Below are positions 23,781-29,708 of a stretch of 44,590 nt of DNA, in pieces. The notes beneath the pieces are model-generated. The model made no database searches, had not been told where the DNA came from, and was given only the letters and a program-made list of their open reading frames with translations. The position numbers and the translations under genes are program-made. This DNA comes from Chloroflexota bacterium (GTDB lineage: Bacteria > Chloroflexota > Anaerolineae > Aggregatilineales > Phototrophicaceae): positions 1-44,590 of the forward strand of contig VXNO01000151.1 in NCBI GenBank assembly GCA_009840575.1. The letters run 5' to 3'. The number at the start of each line of letters is the position of its first letter. Position 1 is the stretch's first letter.

Positions 23781-23876
23781 CACCACAGAGGCACAGAGGA
23801 GCAATGTAGGGGCGAGGCGGTGATGGCAGTGTCTACGCGGCTCTGTGTGGTGAATACTTTGCTGCGATTGCCCTGC
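23781..23876 (-). repeat. MITE-like element, degenerate
   Basis: CACCACAGAGGCACAGAGG, then GTAGGGGCGAGGCGGTGATG, ending in TTTGCTGCGATTGCCC (23858-23873), a degenerate copy of the terminal repeat seen at 155-171. The left end is unclear. Confidence 0.55.
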
Positions 23877-23916
23877 CCTACTTTGCTGGCATCTAGAGTC
23901 GCTTTATCAAATCTAG

Positions 23917-23922
23917 TATACT
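23917..23922 (+). promoter_or_regulatory. -10 box just before the 43-residue gene
   Basis: TATACT in CTAGTATACTGCGC ends 10 nt before the ATG at 23933. The transcript would have almost no leader. Confidence 0.4.
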
Positions 23923-23932
23923 GCGCTTCATC

Positions 23933-24064
23933 ATGAAAATCTCAGAGATCTTCAGCGAAGGCTCCGAAGCGCGGCGGCTCTTCGGCAAAGTATATGCCTA
24001 CGGCGCGATCGGCGTAATTTTCTTGTCGCTGCTGCTGCTGGCATTGGCGACGCGCGGCGGCTGA
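23933..24064 (+). CDS. Small single-pass membrane protein
   Basis: ATG to TGA encodes 43 residues: a charged N-terminus (MKISEIFSEGSEARRLFGK) followed by one hydrophobic helix (GAIGVIFLSLLLLALA) and a short TRGG end. Codon use looks like that of the neighbours, and a TATACT box lies immediately upstream with no Shine-Dalgarno sequence, suggesting a leaderless mRNA. It is convergent with, and 2 bp from, the AhpD-like selenoprotein gene. No homologue is recognised. Confidence 0.55.
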   Translation: MKISEIFSEGSEARRLFGKVYAYGAIGVIFLSLLLLALATRGG

Positions 24065-24066
24065 CA

Positions 24067-24651
24067 TTAGTAGCCGTCTTTCCCCTCCGCCCAATACTCT
24101 TCCAGCGCAAGACCCAGCCCGTCGGCGATGCGGTTGACATAGGCGTAATAGGCGGCCACCTGCGCGATATCCAGGATGGCGCGGTCGCTGAAGCCTGCGT
24201 GGCGCAAGACAGCCACATCCGCTTCGACCATTTCGCCGGGCGTTCGTGTGAGCTTGGCGCTGTAATCCAGCATGGCGCGGTCAGCAGCTGTTAAATCCGC
24301 ACGGCTATAATCACGCTCGATCTGTGCGGTTAGAGCTTCGTCTCCGGTCAACTGACGGAGGTTGCGCGCATGGTGGTGCAGTCAGTATTCGCAGCGGTTG
24401 ATTGACGAGACGACCACGCCGATCATCTCGCGCTGCGCCAGGCTCAAGGGTCCCGCGCCCGCCATCAGCGTCTTGTACAAATGCAGGTGGTCGATGAGGG
24501 ACTGCGGGTGCAGGCTGTGTATCTTCATGATGTGGTCGACATGGTCGCTGCCGGGCTCGCCGGCTCGCTGATAGGCGCGTTTCAGTTCGCCACTGGCCTC
24601 GGCTTCGGCTATAGTTTCAATCCAGGCGATCCGCTGTTTCGGCATGGTCAT
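24067..24651 (-). CDS. AhpD-like selenoprotein with a CxxU motif (UGA read as Sec90)
   Basis: The frame from ATG 24651 to TAG/TAA-type stop at 24067 has one in-frame TGA at 24384-24382. Read as selenocysteine it gives 194 residues with Cys87-Glu-Tyr-Sec90-Leu-His-His, exactly where carboxymuconolactone-decarboxylase/AhpD-family peroxidases have CxxC followed by His. Both halves are typical for the peroxidase-related subfamily: REMIGVVVSSINRCEY before, LRQLTGDEALTA and VNRIADGLGLALEEYW after. In AhpD the second residue of the pair attacks peroxide, so Sec sits at the reactive position. A hairpin begins 21 nt after the UGA. A second ATG at 24645 has better spacing from GGAAGG. It follows the 24666-25469 gene by 14 bp and is likely in one operon with it. 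Confidence 0.88.
24342..24360 (-). promoter_or_regulatory. Predicted bacterial SECIS hairpin of the AhpD-like gene
   Basis: On the minus strand CTCC, GTCA, GT, TGAC, C bulge, GGAG: two 4-bp stems separated by one bulged C, with an effective AGUU loop. It begins 21 nt after the UGA, so the loop is about 28-30 nt away, within the range reported for bacterial SECIS elements. Confidence 0.6.
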
Positions 24652-24665
24652 CTACCTTCCTGCAA

Positions 24666-25469
24666 TCAAGCGTCAATGAAGAGCGGCACATTCAACTTCC
24701 AGGCGACATATAAGGCGTGGAACAGCGCCGCCAGCTCGCGGATGCAGCCATCGGGATTCGCGGGCAAGTCCAGCGTGAAAGCGGCGCGCTGGCGGATATC
24801 GGGCGCATACGATGAGATTTCCTGGATTTGCTGCGCTTCCAGATCACGGTCAATCGCGCCGAAGAAGAGCAGCAAGATGCCGCTGTGGTTGGGGATGATG
24901 CGCTCGCCAACGCCCAAAATCATTTCCAGCGCTTGATCGCCGGAAACGCGCAGCTCACCCAGGCGGCGGCGCGGCGCGGCAGCCAGCTCAAAATAGCTGC
25001 GGTTGGCGTCGCTCTGGCGCAGCGCGCGCAGGGATGCGCCATCATAGCCGAGCTTTTGGATACCTTGCTTCAGTAGCAGCCAGACCAGCGGCTCATCGGG
25101 CACAGGCAGGCGCTCCAGCAGCCAATTCTCAGCCAGCGCGCTGATTGGGTAGCGCACAAAACCCACGCAGCCATAAGCGATGCCGCGGCTGGCTGGGCAA
25201 GCCTGGCAATGCCGGGCATAGTCGTCGAGGTCGCTGGCATATTCCAGCACGTCGCTCACGGCGATTAGCTGGATTGCGCCGGGATTGCCAGGTGTGCTGC
25301 GCGAGAATTCGAAGTGCATCTCGGCGATGGGCCGTTGGTCGTCACTGGCGCGGTGCGATGCGATGACCGACTCGGCTTGGGCGCGCTCTTTGAGGCGCTG
25401 CACGATGCCCGCCGCCGACAAAGCCCGTTTGGGCGCGCAGTCGAATTCGATGATGCTGTCGATAGCCAA
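24666..25469 (-). CDS. Uncharacterised protein with CxxC, upstream of the AhpD-like selenoprotein
   Basis: This is a 267-residue soluble protein that I do not recognise. Visible features are a Cys cluster in the middle (HCQACPASRGIAYGC), a preceding acidic stretch (EYASDLDDYARH), and C-terminal blocks ILLLFFGAIDRDLE and ALFHALYVAWKLNVPLFIDA. No signal peptide or membrane helix is seen. The start is TTG 25469, supported by GGGGAGG 7 nt upstream and a TGCTACACT promoter box at 25499-25507. The AhpD-like selenoprotein begins 14 bp after its stop, so the two are likely cotranscribed. A metal or redox role is possible but unproven. Confidence 0.75.
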   Translation of the reverse strand: MAIDSIIEFDCAPKRALSAAGIVQRLKERAQAESVIASHRASDDQRPIAEMHFEFSRSTPGNPGAIQLIAVSDVLEYASDLDDYARHCQACPASRGIAYGCVGFVRYPISALAENWLLERLPVPDEPLVWLLLKQGIQKLGYDGASLRALRQSDANRSYFELAAAPRRRLGELRVSGDQALEMILGVGERIIPNHSGILLLFFGAIDRDLEAQQIQEISSYAPDIRQRAAFTLDLPANPDGCIRELAALFHALYVAWKLNVPLFIDA

Positions 25470-25498
25470 GCCGCGCCTCCCCTCTGTGCCTGGCGGTC

Positions 25499-25507
25499 AG
25501 TGTAGCA
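25499..25507 (-). promoter_or_regulatory. Extended -10 box of the 25469 operon
   Basis: The minus strand reads TGCTACACT, the same box as before rnj and 34131. The leader is about 25 nt. Confidence 0.45.
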
Positions 25508-25512
25508 CATGG

Positions 25513-26343
25513 TTAGCAGCGCTCGTAACGTCGCAATGCCAGCAGCGCGTTGATGGTGGTGATGGTATACCACTGCGGCAGCTCGTGCTGGTCGCGCCAA
25601 TGCCCATCGCTCTGCTGCGCGCCCGCCAGGTGACCCAGGCAGCGCGTCAATAGCTCGGCTGGCAAGGCTTGGGCGAGCAGGGAATCGGGCGTCGGCGCAA
25701 AGGCAAAGAGCGAATCGTATTGCGACTCGGGCAAGGCGCGCGCGCAAGCCAGGATGTTGTCGATAGTGGCGCTTTGGTAGTCGGCCAGCGCGGGATAGTC
25801 ATCCATAGCGAAGAAAAAGTCGTAGGCGTGATAAGCCATGAAGAGCCATTCGTTAGCCAGGATAGACTCGATACTGATATTGTCCAGCGCCCAGCGCTTC
25901 GTCTTCTCCATCAGGCTGGGCGTAGCGCGCTCGAAACGCAGCAAGTTGCCGACGATGCTGTCGGGCAGGGTTTGCCCGCCGCTTTTCCGCCACCAAGGCG
26001 CCAGGGGATAATCGCGCGTTTGGGGCGGATTGCGCAGGCTGCCGTCCGCGTTCATCTGCGCCTCGACCCAGTCGGCTGTGCCGTCCAGCAGGGATCCCGC
26101 CGGGATGCCGCAGTGCCGCATGACGCCCAGCAGGTATTCCAATGCCAGCGGATTGGATTGCGGCGCTTTCAAATCATGCTCGAAGCCGTGCCCAAAGCCG
26201 CCATCGGGATTCTTGTAACACAAGATGACCTGCTGCAGCCGCTCCAGACTGCCATCATCAAAGAGCCAAGCGAATAGCGCGCGCTCAAACAATGTGCCCT
26301 GGCGGTAGACAAAATCTCGCGCTTTTCCAATATCGATTGGCAT
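25513..26343 (-). CDS. Terpenoid-cyclase-like alpha-toroid protein
   Basis: This 276-residue all-helical protein resembles the alpha/alpha-toroid of prenyltransferases and squalene-hopene cyclases. Characteristic repeat strings are YKNPDGGFGHGFEHD (about 43-57), MNADGSLRNPP and AQQSDGHWRDQHELPQWYTI, each a QW-like turn. It is much shorter than a true squalene cyclase (about 630) and lacks a DxDD motif, so a cyclase activity is doubtful; a binding or ancillary role is as likely. The ATG has AGGAG 8 nt upstream. It follows the glycosyltransferase by 38 bp and galactokinase further upstream, on one strand, so a small operon is plausible. No signal peptide. Confidence 0.75.
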   Translation of the reverse strand: MPIDIGKARDFVYRQGTLFERALFAWLFDDGSLERLQQVILCYKNPDGGFGHGFEHDLKAPQSNPLALEYLLGVMRHCGIPAGSLLDGTADWVEAQMNADGSLRNPPQTRDYPLAPWWRKSGGQTLPDSIVGNLLRFERATPSLMEKTKRWALDNISIESILANEWLFMAYHAYDFFFAMDDYPALADYQSATIDNILACARALPESQYDSLFAFAPTPDSLLAQALPAELLTRCLGHLAGAQQSDGHWRDQHELPQWYTITTINALLALRRYERC

Positions 26344-26381
26344 AGCAGCTCTCCTATTCGCTGGCTGGGGCGCAGCGCGGT

Positions 26382-27569
26382 TTAGATATATTGCTTGATT
26401 ATGTTGACGAGTTCCCGCGCGCGATGGCGGAAAGTATGCTGTTTCAATACCCGTTCACGCGCCGCCCGCCCGATTTTCTGCCGCTCCGTTTCATTGCGCA
26501 GCAGAAACTGGTAGCGATCCAGCGCTTCTTCCGCGGAGTTCACGATAATCAGTTCCTTGCCGGGCTCGAACCATTCTTCGATGCCGGCATAAGGGTTGGC
26601 GATGATGCAAGCGCCCAACGCGCCTAGCTCGAAAGGCCGCGACGAAGACGAGGCATAGACACCGGCATGCGCGCCGCGGGTGATGCAGAGATTGAGCTTG
26701 CTGCGACAGATATATTCGCGCAGCTTGCTAAAGCTGAGGTAAGGCAATTCCCGCACGGGGCCCAAGTCGCCTAGGTTGGTGCCGCGCACAGCGAAATCAA
26801 AGTCGCTCCTTTGGCTGGCTGGCGTGGTGATTAAGCTGTCGATCCACTCTTCGCGGTATTCGCGCCCATGCCCATAGAAGAGCAAGTCAATATCCTGCGC
26901 TGGCACAGCCACGGGGCGGAAGACATCGGGATCCGCGCCATACCACAACGTATGCGCCTGCGCCGCGCCCAATTGCCGCAGCAAGTCTTCACCGCCACTG
27001 CTGTTGCTGATGAACGCGGTGTATTCGCCCAAGTCCGCGCCTTGGTAGATGCGAAAGCCGGACGAGAAGCCCTGCATGGCGGGCAGGCTGGCTGGCACAT
27101 CCCCATCATAAAACAGCGCTGGCACATCAAATGTCTCGGACAGATAGCTCGGTACGCCGCGCAGATGATTGAGCGGCACGGTAATAAACAGCGCAGCGCT
27201 GATATCGCCTTCGCGACGCAAGATTTGGGCGAGATGCTCGCGCCAGAGCGGAGCAATCAGCTTCTGGGCTGTGGCGCGCACCACCTTATCCGACCATGAA
27301 TCGCTGACAGGCGAAATAGAATCGGCGGCGGATTTTGGGCGCAGCGCCCGCGTGAAATCTCGCGCGGCTTTGAAGGCGCTCCCCTGCCAGCGCGCCGGGT
27401 TGGCTTCAGCGCGCCACCACAAGCTGTCGATGGCCGGCCCCTGGTAGGGCGCGGCGATGACTTCTACGCCAATTTCATACAGCCCTTTCAGCAGCTGCCA
27501 CCAAGCCGGCGTCGCGCTGAAGGGCTGGCTCAAGTCCAGTGAAGATACTAGCGCCAGGATTTTCATCAT
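26382..27569 (-). CDS. Glycosyltransferase, CgeB-like family
   Basis: This 395-residue GT-B-type protein is probably cytosolic. The N-terminal half is variable, with ILALVSSLDLSQPFS and LFYDGDVPASLP. The C-terminal half carries the donor-binding signature SRPFELGALGACIIANPYAGIEEWF, with the Glu expected to hold the nucleotide sugar, followed by VNSAEEALDRYQFLL and the ERVLKQHTFRHRARELV tail typical of CgeB-like glycosyltransferases. Acceptor and sugar are unknown. Galactokinase lies 97 bp upstream on the same strand and the toroid protein 38 bp downstream. Two adjacent ATGs (MMKILAL) mark the start. Confidence 0.82.
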   Translation of the reverse strand: MMKILALVSSLDLSQPFSATPAWWQLLKGLYEIGVEVIAAPYQGPAIDSLWWRAEANPARWQGSAFKAARDFTRALRPKSAADSISPVSDSWSDKVVRATAQKLIAPLWREHLAQILRREGDISAALFITVPLNHLRGVPSYLSETFDVPALFYDGDVPASLPAMQGFSSGFRIYQGADLGEYTAFISNSSGGEDLLRQLGAAQAHTLWYGADPDVFRPVAVPAQDIDLLFYGHGREYREEWIDSLITTPASQRSDFDFAVRGTNLGDLGPVRELPYLSFSKLREYICRSKLNLCITRGAHAGVYASSSSRPFELGALGACIIANPYAGIEEWFEPGKELIIVNSAEEALDRYQFLLRNETERQKIGRAARERVLKQHTFRHRARELVNIIKQYI

Positions 27570-27666
27570 CCGCCTGCATCAGCAAGGCAATCTGTCAAGC
27601 CGTTCGCCAGAAAAACCAGAATCCTCGCGCGTTCTTTGCTTCCCCAGTATCAACGGAAGGAAGTCC

Positions 27667-28809
27667 CTATCCTATTGTGGATGCGCCCGCGCTGGCATGG
27701 GTTGCATACAGAACGGGCTTGTTGCCGGTCGCGGCTTCATAAGCTGCGCCGACTCTGCGCGCAAAATCAGCCGCAGCCTCCGCCCGCGCCAGGGCAACCG
27801 CGCAGCCGCCAAAACCCGCGCCCGTCATCCGCGCGCCATAACAGCCGGGGTCAGCGTTGGCGCAATCGACGATGGCATCCAGCGCCGGGCTGGACACTTC
27901 AAAGTCGTCGCGCAGGCTTGTGTGGCTGGCGATCATCAGCCGCCCCAATGCCTCGGCATCGTCCGCCAGCATGGCATCTTGCGCTTGCAAGGTGCGTTCA
28001 TTTTCGCTGATGACATGCCGCGCCCGCCGCCGAATCAACGGCTCCAGCTCTGTGGCTCGTTCCGCAAATGTCGCCAAGTCGATATCGCGCAATGCCGCGA
28101 TGCCAAAATGTCGCGCAGCCGCCTCGCACTGCGCTCGCCTTTCGTTGTATGCCGAGCCGACCAAACCGCGCCGCGTAGCCGTATCGAGGATGACGACGGA
28201 AGTCTCGGCTGGCAGGGGCGCGGGGCTGCACTCCAGGCTGCGGCAGTCGATGAGCAGGGCGCGTCCCGCCACACCCGCCGCCGAGATCATCTGGTCCATG
28301 ATGCCCGTCTGGATGCCCAGCCATTCGTTTTCGGCTGCGCGGCCGATCTGCGCCATCCGTGTCGCATCCCAGTCGAAGTCACTCACGCAATAGAAAGCGC
28401 GCGCCGCCGCCAATTCCAGCGCCGCCGAAGATGACAAGCCGCTGCCGATGGGCACATCGCCCGCCAAAACGCCCTCCCAGCCCGCCGGCGCATAGCCGCC
28501 ACGCCGCAATGCCCAAGCCACCCCGATGATGTAGTCGATCCAGCGAACCGCGTCCGGGCGCGGCAAATCAGCCAGGTCAAAAACCTGCTCATCCGCCATA
28601 TCCAGGGAAATGACGCGAACGCGGCTGTCGACGCGGGGACGCAGAGCGATCCAGGCGGCGCGGTCGATAGCCAGCGGCAAGACGAAGCCATCGTTGTAGT
28701 CGGTGTGCTCGCCGATGAGATTGACCCGTCCCGGCGCGCGCGCGATGAAGGCTGGCTCTGCGCCGAACTCAGTTTGGAAGCGGGCTTGCAGCTTTTCCTT
28801 GATAGTCAT
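27667..28809 (-). CDS. galK: Galactokinase
   Basis: This 380-residue GHMP-family kinase phosphorylates galactose at C1 in the Leloir pathway. The signature GRVNLIGEHTDYNDGFVLPLAI lies near residues 28-49 (substrate-binding Glu-His-Thr-Asp), PIGSGLSSSAALE is the ATP-binding loop at about 121-133, and GARMTGAGFGGCAVAL is motif 3 near the C-terminus. All key parts are intact and the length is normal. No galT or galE is adjacent. It heads a minus-strand series with a glycosyltransferase and a toroid protein. The ribosome binding site is weak (GAAAGCGAG). Confidence 0.94.
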   Translation of the reverse strand: MTIKEKLQARFQTEFGAEPAFIARAPGRVNLIGEHTDYNDGFVLPLAIDRAAWIALRPRVDSRVRVISLDMADEQVFDLADLPRPDAVRWIDYIIGVAWALRRGGYAPAGWEGVLAGDVPIGSGLSSSAALELAAARAFYCVSDFDWDATRMAQIGRAAENEWLGIQTGIMDQMISAAGVAGRALLIDCRSLECSPAPLPAETSVVILDTATRRGLVGSAYNERRAQCEAAARHFGIAALRDIDLATFAERATELEPLIRRRARHVISENERTLQAQDAMLADDAEALGRLMIASHTSLRDDFEVSSPALDAIVDCANADPGCYGARMTGAGFGGCAVALARAEAAADFARRVGAAYEAATGNKPVLYATHASAGASTIG

Positions 28810-28907
28810 CGCGGCTCGCTTTCAACAGAGGGCGCTGGGCGAGCTTAACTGTACCATATCAGAGAACTGTCGCTTAGCTTGGGGCGCTTTGGATTTGTGA
28901 CAATAAA

Positions 28908-28932
28908 AGAGCCGCCCATTTTGAGCGGCTCT
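28908..28932 (-). terminator. Intrinsic terminator
   Basis: On the minus strand AGAGCCGC, a 9-nt loop, GCGGCTCT, then TTTTATTG. It lies 26 bp past the stop of the 29440 gene and should end its transcript before galK. Confidence 0.8.
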
Positions 28933-28957
28933 ATTTACTGAGCGAACTGGCCAAGTC

Positions 28958-29440
28958 CTAGCTTTTAGTCCACCAGTTGCCCTCTACCGGCCACCCTTCT
29001 TTGAGGTGAAAAGCTACGCTTTTCCTGGCTGGTCCAACCTTGCCGTTCTTGCTGACAGCGCGAACGTGGAATCTGACTGTTTGGTCCTGCTTCAGATTGC
29101 ACCACCAAACTTGAAGGAAATCCCTCTCGTCGCCACTCAGTAGACGCACAGTAGGCACTTGGTGGCCATTTTGGGATTGATAATAGACGCCATGCCAACC
29201 GCGAATCTTCTGCGACTCCGGGGTATCTGGACGATATTGCAGCATGCCTTTGCCAACCTTGGTGACCCGCACCTCATAAGACTCGGCGCGCTTTACCTTG
29301 TCAAACACGGCGGTCAGGCAATGAGTCTTATGGTTCCCTTGTGCCAGGAAAGTGATTTTTGGTTTGCGCAGTTTGGTCTGCGCCGCTGCCGGCGCGAGCA
29401 GCACAGCAAAAATCACAACGAGGAACAACATCTTACGCAT
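28958..29440 (-). CDS. Small secreted protein, fibronectin-III-like
   Basis: This 160-residue protein has a clear signal peptide (MRKMLFLVVIFAVLLAPAAAQ). The mature part is beta-rich: RAESYEVRVTKVG, YRPDTPES, VWWCNLKQDQTVRFHVRAVSKNGKVGP, resembling one fibronectin type III domain, the last block being its characteristic YxVRAV-type strand. Two or three cysteines may form a disulfide. The function is unknown; a surface or substrate-binding role is possible. It is monocistronic, with an intrinsic terminator 26 bp downstream. GC content here is lower than in the flanks. Confidence 0.75.
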   Translation of the reverse strand: MRKMLFLVVIFAVLLAPAAAQTKLRKPKITFLAQGNHKTHCLTAVFDKVKRAESYEVRVTKVGKGMLQYRPDTPESQKIRGWHGVYYQSQNGHQVPTVRLLSGDERDFLQVWWCNLKQDQTVRFHVRAVSKNGKVGPARKSVAFHLKEGWPVEGNWWTKS

Positions 29441-29584
29441 GGTAGTATCCTTGATTTGACTTGTGGATAATTAACGAGTGTAGATTGTATTGGGGACAAA
29501 GAAGTTGTCAAGGCTGAAATTAATGCAAATGAAAATCAGCGGACTGCCAGCGCCATAGACATCAGCGCGAGATCGCAAGCGGAT

Positions 29585-29613
29585 TTGAAAAAATATCCAA
29601 GACCTGCCATAAT
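29585..29613 (+). promoter_or_regulatory. Sigma-70-type promoter of the molybdenum hydroxylase
   Basis: TTGAAA (29585-29590), exactly 17 bp, CATAAT (29608-29613). The leader would be about 88 nt. Confidence 0.55.
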
Positions 29614-29654
29614 ACAGGCTATCAGTCGCAGGTCGTGTCCCACGGCGTTAGGGA

Positions 29655-29700
29655 TTTCCTATCGAAAAGTGCCTGGCTGGCTGACCAAGCGGATAGGAGA
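29655..29700 (+). promoter_or_regulatory. Leader structure that hides the ribosome binding site
   Basis: TTTCCTATC (29655-29663) pairs over 9 bp, with one G-U, with GATAGGAGA (29692-29700), which contains the Shine-Dalgarno sequence AGGAGA. The 28-nt loop can form a small inner stem. It could be a riboswitch expression platform or other translational switch. I do not recognise a known aptamer. Confidence 0.5.
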
Positions 29701-29708
29701 CTCTACCC

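Noticed and set aside
22740..23936. Long 398-codon plus-strand reading frame
   Set aside because: It is antisense to the thioredoxin-fused gene, lacks family features and has an unlikely composition; high GC makes such shadow frames common.
24382..24384. TGA as a frameshift or stop in a decayed AhpD-like gene
   Set aside because: Frame and length are intact on both sides, the codon replaces the reactive Cys, and a hairpin follows; a second Sec gene is nearby.
25513..26343. True squalene-hopene cyclase
   Set aside because: It is less than half the length of that enzyme and no DxDD motif is visible; only the toroid-type repeats are supported.
27457..28434. 325-codon plus-strand reading frame
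   Set aside because: It is a shadow of galK and the glycosyltransferase, with no recognisable motif.
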